Shown here: positions 7,741-16,217 of the stretch, one piece after another | Position numbering within the stretch: the stretch's first letter is position 1 | Layout: the number at the start of each line of letters is the position of its first letter | From: Candidatus Pristimantibacillus lignocellulolyticus | Lineage (GTDB): Bacteria; Bacillota; Bacilli; Paenibacillales; Paenibacillaceae | Assembly (NCBI GenBank): GCA_023639215.1 | Contig: CP097899.1 | Span: 2,605,001 to 2,669,000 of the forward strand | DNA length: 64,000 nucleotides | Direction of reading: 5' to 3' | Notes under the pieces: generated by a model | The model's database searches: none | Seen by the model: the letters and a program-made list of their open reading frames with translations, nothing else | What the model was told of the DNA's origin: nothing | Translations under genes and position numbers: made by a program

Positions 7741-8922
7741 ATGAAATTCGAACGTATTTGTGTAATTGTGCTAGATAGCGTTGGCATTGGTTCTTTACCG
7801 GACGCTCATTATTTTGGCGATGAAGGTAGTCATACGTTAGCCCATATAAGTGAAGCAGTACCTAATATGAAATTGCCGAATTTGTCTGCCCTTGGGCTAG
7901 GGAATATTGCACGACTTCCTACAATACCCCCTGTCGAGAGCCCTTTAGCTTTTTATGGAAAGATGGCAGAGATATCGGTAGGAAAAGATACGATGACCGG
8001 TCATTGGGAGTTAATGGGACTAAAGGTAGAAGTACCTTTTCAAGTCTATCCAGATGGTTTTCCAGAGGAGTTAATTAAGAAGTTCGAAAATATAACGGGT
8101 CGCAAGGTAATTGGAAACAAGCCATCATCGGGAACTGAAATACTTGATGAGTTTGGAGAGGAGCAGCTTCGAACAGGTGCTTGGATTGTTTATACTTCTG
8201 CAGATAGTGTCATGCAAATTGCAGCTCATGAGGACATTATTCCGTTAGAGGAATTGTATAGAGCTTGTGAAATCGCTCGGGAAATAACATTAAAAGATCC
8301 TTATGTGGTGGGGCGTATTATTGCTAGACCTTACATCGGTAACCCAGGTGCATATATACGAACACCTAATCGACATGACTATGCACTTGAACCTATTGGG
8401 AAGACAGTGCTCGATCACATTAAAAATAATGGTTACGATGTCATCTCCGTTGGAAAAATAAATGATATCTTCACAGGTCAAGGAATTAATGAATCCCATC
8501 CCACGAAGAGCAATTTGGATGGCATTAAAACAACGATTGATTTGCTTAAAAGACCCTTTAATGGGGTTCTGTTTACCAACTTGGTGGACTTCGATTCTCT
8601 GTACGGACACCGTCGTGATCCAAAGGGGTACGCATCTTGTCTTGAAGAATTTGATCATTACCTGCCAGAGCTGATGAATCTTACAGGTGATAAAGATTTA
8701 TTAATTATTACGGCAGACCATGGTAATGATCCTACATGGCAGGGAACGGATCATACCCGTGAGTATGTACCAATATTGATCTATAATCCATTACTCACTA
8801 ATAACGCTTGCTCCATCGGTATAAGAGAAACATTCGCGGATGTTGCAGCAACTCTTGCTCATAATTTTAAGGTTACTGAGCCCAAAATTGGGGCAAGCTT
8901 TTTAGAAATGATACATGTATAA
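7741..8922 (+). CDS. deoB: Phosphopentomutase
   Basis: Interconverts (deoxy)ribose-1-phosphate and (deoxy)ribose-5-phosphate, linking nucleoside phosphorolysis to the pentose phosphate pathway. 393 residues, the usual length. Alkaline-phosphatase-superfamily metal ligands: D12 in VLDSVGIG, the phosphorylated Thr in KDTMTGHWE (T84) and the C-terminal TADHGNDPTWQGTDHTRE block near 320-340. ATG 7741 follows GAGGAAATGAG. It is the first gene of a probable operon with nupNOPQ and the purine permease; the nupN ATG is 49 nt after its stop. No deoC is present in the window. Confidence 0.96.
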   Translation: MKFERICVIVLDSVGIGSLPDAHYFGDEGSHTLAHISEAVPNMKLPNLSALGLGNIARLPTIPPVESPLAFYGKMAEISVGKDTMTGHWELMGLKVEVPFQVYPDGFPEELIKKFENITGRKVIGNKPSSGTEILDEFGEEQLRTGAWIVYTSADSVMQIAAHEDIIPLEELYRACEIAREITLKDPYVVGRIIARPYIGNPGAYIRTPNRHDYALEPIGKTVLDHIKNNGYDVISVGKINDIFTGQGINESHPTKSNLDGIKTTIDLLKRPFNGVLFTNLVDFDSLYGHRRDPKGYASCLEEFDHYLPELMNLTGDKDLLIITADHGNDPTWQGTDHTREYVPILIYNPLLTNNACSIGIRETFADVAATLAHNFKVTEPKIGASFLEMIHV

Positions 8923-8971
8923 AGGTAGTAAAAGAATAACAAAAACCATAACAACATTAGGAGGATCTACA

Positions 8972-10021
8972 ATGAAAAAATGGATGAAAACAGCATTACC
9001 TTTATTACTAATCTTTACACTAGTTCTAACAGCTTGTGGTCAAACAGGTAACAAAAATAATGCCGGGACTGAAGGTACGAATAACGGTACTTCTACAGGT
9101 GAAAATCTAAAGAAGCTTAAAGTCGGGATGGTAACAGACTTAGGTAGTGTAAATGACAAATCATTTAACCAAAGTGCATGGGAAGCATTACAGAAATTAA
9201 AAACAGACTATGGTTTTGAAGTGAAATATCAAGAACCGAAAACAGATGCAGATGTTATGCCAAGTCTAAATCAATTTGTAAAAGCAAAGTATGATTTAAC
9301 TTGGGCAACTGCGTTTACTTTAGCAGATGCGATAACACAACTATCTAAGGAAAATCCTGATTCTAAATTTGGTATTGTTGACTCTGATCTCGTGTTACCT
9401 AATGTAGCGTCAGTATCCTTTAAGGAGCAAGAAGGGGCATATCTCGTTGGCGTAATCGCTGGTTTGACAACTAAAACGAACAAAATCGGCTTTGTAGGCG
9501 GAATGGATATTCCGGTAATAAAAAGATTTGAAGTTGGTTTCCGTGAAGGCATTAAGGCTGTAAATCCAGATGCAAAATTAATCGTTAACTATACAGGGTT
9601 ATTCAACCGCGTAGATATGGGAAAATCAGCAGCATCTACCATGTATAACGACGGTGCAGATATTATATTCCATGCAGCTGGCTTAACGGGTAATGGCGTA
9701 TTCAATGAAGCTAAGGAACGTAATAGCAAGGGCGGAAAAGTATGGGTTATTGGTGTCGATAAAGACCAATCCTTAACCTTTGGTGATGATGTAACGCTTA
9801 CGTCTATGATCAAAAAAGTAGATGAAGCAGTTTATCAAATTTCTAAGAGCTTAGCTGAAGATAAGTTCCCGGCTGGAGAAGTCACTTGGATGGGACTTAA
9901 AGAAAAAGGCGTAGATATTGCACCAACATCTAATAAGAATGTAGCACCTGAGGTGCTTGCCAAAGTGGAAGAATATCGTACGAAAATTATTAATGGGGAC
10001 ATCGTCGTACCTGAAAAATAA
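8972..10021 (+). CDS. nupN: BMP-family nucleoside-binding lipoprotein
   Basis: Membrane-anchored extracellular binding protein for a nucleoside ABC importer (PnrA/BmpA/NupN family). 349 residues from ATG 8972, preceded by AGGAGG; an in-frame start at 8915 inside deoB is not credible. Lipoprotein signal ends LVLTAC with acylated C22, followed by an Asn/Thr/Gly-rich linker to about residue 45. The BMP fold starts at KVGMVTDLGSVNDKSFNQS, and IFHAAGLTGNGVF near 230 is a family hallmark. It is followed by a strong intercistronic hairpin and then the ATPase and two permeases in the nupNOPQ order. Confidence 0.92.
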   Translation: MKKWMKTALPLLLIFTLVLTACGQTGNKNNAGTEGTNNGTSTGENLKKLKVGMVTDLGSVNDKSFNQSAWEALQKLKTDYGFEVKYQEPKTDADVMPSLNQFVKAKYDLTWATAFTLADAITQLSKENPDSKFGIVDSDLVLPNVASVSFKEQEGAYLVGVIAGLTTKTNKIGFVGGMDIPVIKRFEVGFREGIKAVNPDAKLIVNYTGLFNRVDMGKSAASTMYNDGADIIFHAAGLTGNGVFNEAKERNSKGGKVWVIGVDKDQSLTFGDDVTLTSMIKKVDEAVYQISKSLAEDKFPAGEVTWMGLKEKGVDIAPTSNKNVAPEVLAKVEEYRTKIINGDIVVPEK

Positions 10022-10029
10022 ATAATGAT

Positions 10030-10076
10030 AATTTCATCTCCCATCATATCTTATGGTTTTGATGGGGGTTGAAATT
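10030..10076 (+). other. Intercistronic hairpin between nupN and nupO
   Basis: AATTTCATCTCCCATC (10030-10045) pairs almost continuously with GATGGGGGTTGAAATT (10061-10076) across a 15-nt loop. There is only a short T stretch after it, so partial termination or 3'-end stabilisation of the nupN message is more likely than full termination. Confidence 0.7.
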
Positions 10077-10091
10077 TTGGGAGGCGTACGC

Positions 10092-11627
10092 GTGATTAAT
10101 CAAGATATCGCATTGGAGCTGAAAGGAATAACGAAGCTATTTCCTGGAGTAGTAGCCAACGATTCTATTAGTTTTCAATTAAAGCGCGGAGAAATTCATG
10201 CATTGCTTGGAGAAAACGGTGCAGGCAAGTCAACTTTGATGAGCATTGTTTTCGGCTTGTATCAGCCTGATGAAGGTGAAATTTATGTGAATGGTAAACG
10301 CGAATTGATAGATAGTCCAAACAAAGCCATAGAGCTAGGTATTGGGATGGTTCACCAGCATTTTAAGTTAGTTGAGCCCTTTACAGTGACGGAAAACATC
10401 ATTCTTGGGATGGAACCTAAGAAAGGGTTAAAGGTTGATATTAAAGGGGGAAGTAAAAAGGTAAAGGAATTATCCGAACAATATAAGTTGGATGTAGATC
10501 CAATGGCTACAATAGAATCGATAAGTGTTGGGATGCAACAACGAGTAGAGATTATTAAAACACTTTATCGCGGTGCAGACATTCTTATTTTCGATGAACC
10601 GACAGCGGTTCTTACTCCACAAGAGATTAGCGAATTATTGGAGATCATGAAGCGTCTTGTAGCGGAAGGTAAGTCGATCATTCTTATTACTCATAAACTT
10701 AAAGAAATTATGGAGATAGCGGACACTTGTACGATTATTCGTCGAGGTAAAGTAATTGAAAGTGTTGAAGTTGCAAAGACTAATCCACAGGAACTTGCTG
10801 AAAAGATGGTGGGGAAAACTGTTAACTTTAAGACTGAAAAGCAAGTTTCTAACCCTGAAGATGTTTTATTAGAAGTGAAAGATTTAATAGTTGCAGGAGC
10901 CAATGGCAACAATGCAGTGAATAAGCTCTCTTTCACTGTTCGTGCAGGAGAAATTGTCGGTATAGCGGGTGTAGATGGTAATGGTCAATCGGAGCTAATA
11001 GAAGCTATAACGGGCTTGCATAACATTCGTTCAGGAGAAATTTTGTTAAAAGGAAAAAGCATAACAAATCAGTCACCACGTTTCATATCTGAATCCGGAG
11101 TTTCACATATACCGCAGGATCGGCACAAACATGGACTAGTATTGGACTTTACGGTTAGTGAAAATACAATACTAAATACGTATTATCAGTCTGATATTAA
11201 TAAACATGGATTTATTAATATGAAGGCAATGGATGATATGGCGACACGTCTGGTTGAACAGTTCGATATACGCACATCAGGAATTGATACAACAGTTCGC
11301 TCCATGTCAGGAGGGAATCAACAAAAGATTATTATCGCACGAGAAATCGATAAGAATCCTCAAGTTATGATAGCGGCCCAACCTACACGTGGACTAGACG
11401 TAGGAGCAATAGAATTTGTACATCAACAATTAATAGCGCAGAGAAATCAAGGGAAAGCAGTGCTTTTAGTGTCATTTGAACTGGATGAAATTCTAAATGT
11501 AGCGGATCGTATTATTGTACTTTTCGGTGGACGGATTGTTGGAGAGACTACACCTGAGACCACCACTGATCGGGAATTAGGATTAATGATGGCAGGCAAA
11601 CATGAAGGAGCTGACACGAATGAATAG
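10092..11627 (+). CDS. nupO: Nucleoside ABC transporter ATPase, two-domain
   Basis: Cytoplasmic energising subunit with tandem nucleotide-binding domains (NupO/RbsA-like), 511 residues. Domain 1 has Walker A GENGAGKST at 40-48, signature SVGMQQRVEI and Walker B ILIFDEPTAVL. Domain 2 (from about 260) has a degenerate Walker A (GVDGNGQSE), signature SGGNQQKIIIARE, and Walker B ending in AAQPTRGLD where Gln replaces the catalytic Glu, the normal asymmetry of this family. GTG 10092 is chosen because GGGAGG (10079-10084) is 7 nt upstream. Overlaps nupP by 8 nt. Confidence 0.93.
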   Translation: MINQDIALELKGITKLFPGVVANDSISFQLKRGEIHALLGENGAGKSTLMSIVFGLYQPDEGEIYVNGKRELIDSPNKAIELGIGMVHQHFKLVEPFTVTENIILGMEPKKGLKVDIKGGSKKVKELSEQYKLDVDPMATIESISVGMQQRVEIIKTLYRGADILIFDEPTAVLTPQEISELLEIMKRLVAEGKSIILITHKLKEIMEIADTCTIIRRGKVIESVEVAKTNPQELAEKMVGKTVNFKTEKQVSNPEDVLLEVKDLIVAGANGNNAVNKLSFTVRAGEIVGIAGVDGNGQSELIEAITGLHNIRSGEILLKGKSITNQSPRFISESGVSHIPQDRHKHGLVLDFTVSENTILNTYYQSDINKHGFINMKAMDDMATRLVEQFDIRTSGIDTTVRSMSGGNQQKIIIAREIDKNPQVMIAAQPTRGLDVGAIEFVHQQLIAQRNQGKAVLLVSFELDEILNVADRIIVLFGGRIVGETTPETTTDRELGLMMAGKHEGADTNE

Positions 11628-12690
11628 AATGATGGTGATTTTCAAACGTGAATCTGCGATTATCCCCTTTGTGGCTGTTATTTTAGGGCTTTTATTGGGA
11701 GCTCTCATTATGTGGATCGGTGGTTATAATGCCTTGTTAGCCTACCAATCATTAATTTCGAAAATTTTCGGGAGTAGTTATGATATAGGAGAAGCAATCC
11801 TTACAATCATACCTCTCATTATGAGTGGTTTAGCTGTAGCAATCGCTTTCCGATCAGGGTTGTTTAATATCGGGGTAGATGGTCAAATTATTATGGGATC
11901 ATTGGGTGCACTAATCGTAGGTACTCAATTAAATCTTCCTCCCTTCATACATGGCCTAGTAGCTATGATATTTGGGGCATTACTTGGAGGATTTTGGGGT
12001 GCACTGGTTGGTTATATTAAGGCGGTTAGAGGGATCAATGAAGTTATTACTAGTATTATGTTAAACTTCATTGCGCTTTATATAAGTCACTATGCTATTA
12101 GAAATTTTATGCCACAAGCAGGCACACAACGATCTGCGATGATTAATGACTCTGCAAGTATTCAGATTGGGTGGCTGTCGGATCTAATGGGGGGCGCACG
12201 TATCCACTGGGGATTTTTAGTAGCGATCCTTGCCGTGATTTTTTACTACATCTATATGAAGAAGACCAAGTGGGGCTATGAGTTACGTGCGGTAGGGTTT
12301 AATAATGATGCTGCAAAATATGCGGGTATGAAAGTGCCAAAGGTTATTATACGTACGATGTTCATCTCAGGAGTATTTGGTGGATTGATTGGTACCTTTG
12401 AAGTACTAGGCGTATTCAAATATATCGCAATTAACTCTGTCACCTCTGGAATTGGATTTGACGGAATAGCGGTTGCTCTACTTGGAGCAAATTCTGCAAT
12501 CGGTGTATTTTTCTCTGCAACGCTAATTGGGGCTCTTACCTATGGTTCACAAGGGATGAGCTTTGGTGCTGATGTACCAGGTGAAATTATTCGAATGGTG
12601 ATCGCATTCATTATCTTTTTTGTTGCAGCACCAGGTATTGTGAAGTTAATCATTAAACCCATCCTACAAAAGATGAAGAAGAAGGTGTAA
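11620..12690 (+). CDS. nupP: Nucleoside ABC transporter permease, NupP type
   Basis: BPD_transp_2-family inner-membrane permease, 356 residues with about ten hydrophobic segments. ATG 11620 is used (GAAGGAG 10 nt upstream) and overlaps the end of nupO by 8 nt. Family features: AFRSGLFNIGVDGQIIMGSL near residue 78, the INEVITSIMLNFIALY segment near 140, and YELRAVGFNNDAAKYAGM near 220, the cytoplasmic ATPase-coupling loop. It works as a heterodimer with the next gene product. Confidence 0.92.
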   Translation: MNRMMVIFKRESAIIPFVAVILGLLLGALIMWIGGYNALLAYQSLISKIFGSSYDIGEAILTIIPLIMSGLAVAIAFRSGLFNIGVDGQIIMGSLGALIVGTQLNLPPFIHGLVAMIFGALLGGFWGALVGYIKAVRGINEVITSIMLNFIALYISHYAIRNFMPQAGTQRSAMINDSASIQIGWLSDLMGGARIHWGFLVAILAVIFYYIYMKKTKWGYELRAVGFNNDAAKYAGMKVPKVIIRTMFISGVFGGLIGTFEVLGVFKYIAINSVTSGIGFDGIAVALLGANSAIGVFFSATLIGALTYGSQGMSFGADVPGEIIRMVIAFIIFFVAAPGIVKLIIKPILQKMKKKV

Positions 12691-12692
12691 GT

Positions 12693-13646
12693 ATGGATCT
12701 TATTGGAAATCTACTTAACGGGACGCTCGTATTTTCTACAGCGCTTATCTTTGCTGCACTTGGTGGGCTTATATCTGAACGTTCTGGGGTTATTAATATT
12801 GGACTTGAAGGATTTATGATTTCAGGGGCCTTCTTTTCTGCGATCACTGCTTATTATGCGGAATCTGCAGGTTTAAGTTCTTTGTCGCCGTGGATTGGAT
12901 TAATTGGAGCGTTCGTGTTTACGATAATCTTTTCGAGTATTCATGCTATTGCTTCTATAAAATTTAAAGCGAATCAGGTAGTAAGTGGTGTTGTCATCAA
13001 TATTCTTGCAGCAAGCTCTACATTTTTTCTAGTGAAAATGATTTTTAATGGATCAGCTGAAACACCAATATTAGTTAATGTTTTTCATAAGATAAGAATT
13101 CCATATCTAAGTGACATTCCATTGATAGGTAAAGTATTCTTTAATGCGTATCCAACCACTTATATTGCTATTGCGCTAGTTATTTTGCTTTACTTTATTT
13201 TATTTAGGACGTCAACCGGACTTAGATTGCGTGCAGTAGGAGAACATCCAAGTGCTGCTGATACGGTTGGAATCAAAGTAAATCGCACACGCTATATCGC
13301 CGTCATTCTTAGTGGTTCAATTGCTGCGATCGGAGGAGCAACTATCGTGCTTACCTCCAACAGTAACTTTGCCTTCAATACAATTTCAGGACAAGGGTAT
13401 ATTGCACTTGCAGCCGTTATATTCGGAAAATGGAATCCAGTAGGTGCGATGCTTGCAGCAATGTTCTTTGGTTTGGCACAAGCAGTAAAGGATCAATTGC
13501 AGATCTTTGAATTTGCAGCAAAGATACCTAATGAATTCTTCTATATGCTACCGTATCTTTTAACTCTATTGGTATTAATTGGCGCAGTAGGAAAAGCCCG
13601 ATCACCTAAAGCATTAGGAGAACCGTATGAGGTAGGGAAAAGATAA
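12693..13646 (+). CDS. nupQ: Nucleoside ABC transporter permease, NupQ type
   Basis: Second BPD_transp_2 permease, 317 residues, starting two bases after the nupP stop. Motifs: ALGGLISERSGVINIGLEGF near residue 21, FKANQVVSGVVINILA near 91 and the coupling-loop segment GLRLRAVGEHPSAADTVGIK near 175. It completes a lipoprotein-ATPase-two permease importer. The gene is 14 nt from the downstream purine permease, so all are probably co-transcribed. Confidence 0.92.
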   Translation: MDLIGNLLNGTLVFSTALIFAALGGLISERSGVINIGLEGFMISGAFFSAITAYYAESAGLSSLSPWIGLIGAFVFTIIFSSIHAIASIKFKANQVVSGVVINILAASSTFFLVKMIFNGSAETPILVNVFHKIRIPYLSDIPLIGKVFFNAYPTTYIAIALVILLYFILFRTSTGLRLRAVGEHPSAADTVGIKVNRTRYIAVILSGSIAAIGGATIVLTSNSNFAFNTISGQGYIALAAVIFGKWNPVGAMLAAMFFGLAQAVKDQLQIFEFAAKIPNEFFYMLPYLLTLLVLIGAVGKARSPKALGEPYEVGKR

Positions 13647-13660
13647 GAGGATGAAGCTAT

Positions 13661-14947
13661 ATGTTTAAAGGTTTATTTAAGTTATTTCATCTTAAAGAAG
13701 AAAAAACAACGATACGTACAGAGGTTGTTGCGGGTCTGACCTCATTTATGACCGTAGCCTATATTATTGCTGTCAACGGGGCTATTTTAAGCTTAGCAGG
13801 TATGCCTTACGAAGCTGCAACGATCGTTACCGTAATTTGTTCATTTATCGGTTGTATGTTAATGGCACTATGGGCAAACTCACCTTTAATTCTTGTACCA
13901 GGCATGGGAGATAACGCATTTTTTGTTTTTACGTTAGTATTCTCGTTAGGGCTAACTTGGCAGCAAGCACTCGCAGCAGTTTTTATTGCAGGGTTGGTAT
14001 TTATAGTGACTTCGATAACAAAAGGTGCAGATTATTTATCACGTTCAATTCCGAAGTCTATGATTCATGCCATTACAGCTGGAATTGGTCTCTTTATTGC
14101 TTTTTTGGGGCTGAAAAATGGCGGGCTGATTGTTGCCAGTGAAGGTACATTTGTTACGTTAGCAAAGCTAAGTGACCCCTATGCATTAACGACTATATTA
14201 ACACTTCTTATTTCCTTACCTTTATTCATGCGGCAAGTAAAAGGTAGCTTTCTAATCACTATTATTGTAGGAACTGGAATTGGTGCACTCTTGGGAATAG
14301 TTGATTTTTCAGCTTTAAGTGATTTAAGTATCTCCTTAAAAGGATACGGGGAGTTATTTTTCGCACTCGATTTTAGTGGAATAGGTACTCTTAATTTTTG
14401 GACCGCTGTTTTTTCATTATCGATGGTTATTATATTTCAGAATATGGGTGCACAGCTTGGGATGCTTCCTAATAAATCGAAATTTAAAAAATCATTTCAG
14501 GCAAACGCTATCTCCGTTATCAGTGCGGGTCTTTTGGGTTGTAGTCCAATGACGACAGCCGCTGAATCAGCAACTGGAATAGCATCAGGAGGAAGAACGG
14601 GGCTTACCTCTTTTACAACGGGGCTTTTATTTGTTCCAGCATTGTTTCTCATTCCTCTTTTCAAAATCATACCTAATAGTGCGATTGCCCCTGTGCTGAT
14701 CATTGTAGGTTGTTTGATGGTCACAAGCATTAAGGAAATTTCCTTCAGTGACTTTACTGAAGCTTTTCCAGCTTATTTGATGCTGGCGATCATGCCGTTA
14801 AGCTTTAGCATAGCTAATGGAATTGCTTTTGGATTCATTGCATACCCTATTCTGAAAATTGCTGTAGGTCGAAGGAAAGAGATATCTCTCACGATGTACT
14901 TCATCGCTTTTTTCTTTATCTTATACTTTATTTTGGGTTCGATATAA
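13661..14947 (+). CDS. Purine base permease, AzgA/PbuG-PbuO family
   Basis: Proton-coupled uptake of hypoxanthine/guanine-type bases (family knowledge). 428 residues with about 12 hydrophobic segments. Hallmarks: EVVAGLTSFMTVAYIIAVNG near residue 19, LILVPGMGDNAFF near 75 (AzgA proteins usually have GMGxNAFF) and GCSPMTTAAESATGIASGGR near 290. AGAGGATG ribosome site upstream of ATG 13661. Last gene of the deoB-nup operon, before a strong terminator. It could retrieve the bases released by DeoD or import them directly; which base is not visible. Confidence 0.9.
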   Translation: MFKGLFKLFHLKEEKTTIRTEVVAGLTSFMTVAYIIAVNGAILSLAGMPYEAATIVTVICSFIGCMLMALWANSPLILVPGMGDNAFFVFTLVFSLGLTWQQALAAVFIAGLVFIVTSITKGADYLSRSIPKSMIHAITAGIGLFIAFLGLKNGGLIVASEGTFVTLAKLSDPYALTTILTLLISLPLFMRQVKGSFLITIIVGTGIGALLGIVDFSALSDLSISLKGYGELFFALDFSGIGTLNFWTAVFSLSMVIIFQNMGAQLGMLPNKSKFKKSFQANAISVISAGLLGCSPMTTAAESATGIASGGRTGLTSFTTGLLFVPALFLIPLFKIIPNSAIAPVLIIVGCLMVTSIKEISFSDFTEAFPAYLMLAIMPLSFSIANGIAFGFIAYPILKIAVGRRKEISLTMYFIAFFFILYFILGSI

Positions 14948-14955
14948 TTAGGTTT

Positions 14956-15000
14956 AAAAACCAGCCCTACTTTGACGACAGTTGAAGTAGGGCTGGTTTT
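14956..15000. terminator. Bidirectional terminator between purine permease and AraC regulator
   Basis: AAAAACCAGCCCTACTTT and GAAGTAGGGCTGGTTTT form a long stem flanked by A and T tracts. It lies between convergent genes and can serve both. Confidence 0.9.
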
Positions 15001-15027
15001 ATTGTTCATGCGTGTGAATAAATCAAT

Positions 15028-15951
15028 CTAATTAGACTGATGAACATTTTTGTATTCTTTTTGCAATTTTTTTGGGGAAAGATTGTATTCCTTTTTAAAG
15101 AGTCTATAGAAACTAGAATAATCAAGAAATCCGCATTTCAAGGCGATTTTTTCTATAGAAATTTGATTTTGTTTAATCATAGTTACTGCATAAGCTAGTC
15201 GCTTTAATGATACATAACGGTAAAAGGATAGGTTCATGTTCTTCTTGAAATAATGAGAGAAATAGTATTTATTCAAATGAAAATGATTAGAGACGGATAC
15301 TAAGCTTAGTTCAGGCTCTGTTAAATATAACTCAATATGTTCCAATATAGATAAGAATCTTTGATCATGTTCATTAGTGTTATTAAGGTTTGGCATGCTA
15401 CTCGTAGGATCGAAAATTATTTGAATCAACTGATAAAATAAGTACGTTGTTGAGAAGGATAAGTTATCTTTTTCATTTGTTATTTTATCATTAAGTTGCT
15501 CAAGTAAAGAAAGAATATCTTGGAATTTTTTGGAGTGTAGATGCAGTACATAAGAGCCCAGTGTTTTTTGATGAACAATATGCTCATTCATAGATGGTGA
15601 ACTAGAAATAAAGTCATCTAATAAATGTTTGCTAATATTAATAATAATTCGCTCATAGTTATCAAAATCTTTTACAGTAGCTTGATGAACAGCATAAGGA
15701 GGGATGATAACTACATCACCTTTTCGGAGTGAATAGGACTTTCCTTCACAAAAAAAATCACACTCCCCCTCTAAAAATACAAGAATCTCCATAACATCAT
15801 GCCGATGTAATCGAAATAAATTCTCTATTTGAGAGAAGTCATCCCATGTAACGTCTTCTGATTTAAGCCAATTTCGATAAGGATTTTTTTTGATGAAGTA
15901 GTTAATTTCAAACCCATTATTTATTACTGGGATTAGAATAGATTGCTTCAT
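15028..15951 (-). CDS. AraC-family transcriptional regulator with cupin sensor
   Basis: 307 residues. The N-terminal AraC-binding cupin (about 35-120) includes LFRLHRHDVMEILVFLEGEC and RKGDVVIIPPYAVHQA. Two C-terminal helix-turn-helix motifs span about 205-300 (VSNHFHLNKYYFSHYFK and IALKCGFLDYSSFYRLFK). ATG 15951 is chosen because GGAG lies 9 nt upstream; an ATG at 15960 overlaps it. It is divergent from the GH3 gene across 266 nt, so probably controls that gene in response to a sugar. The ligand is not predictable. Confidence 0.9.
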   Translation of the reverse strand: MKQSILIPVINNGFEINYFIKKNPYRNWLKSEDVTWDDFSQIENLFRLHRHDVMEILVFLEGECDFFCEGKSYSLRKGDVVIIPPYAVHQATVKDFDNYERIIINISKHLLDDFISSSPSMNEHIVHQKTLGSYVLHLHSKKFQDILSLLEQLNDKITNEKDNLSFSTTYLFYQLIQIIFDPTSSMPNLNNTNEHDQRFLSILEHIELYLTEPELSLVSVSNHFHLNKYYFSHYFKKNMNLSFYRYVSLKRLAYAVTMIKQNQISIEKIALKCGFLDYSSFYRLFKKEYNLSPKKLQKEYKNVHQSN

Positions 15952-16217
15952 ATTGGTCATCTCCTTTCAAACAGCAACTTTTACAATATTTTTAGCAATA
16001 TGCGTCATTTATTTTAGAATTTTTGTTGTTATGATAACAGTATACAGCAACTTAATAAGCGATACCAAATGGCAATATTCAAAACTACAATTCTCAGTCA
16101 TAAGAGAGAATAAAATGGAAACCTTATGTATAACAGCTAGAAGGAAAATTCAATATTATTCTATAGTTTTATGTGGATGTACATTTAACGGAAGATCAAG
16201 TTTGGGAGGCGTATATA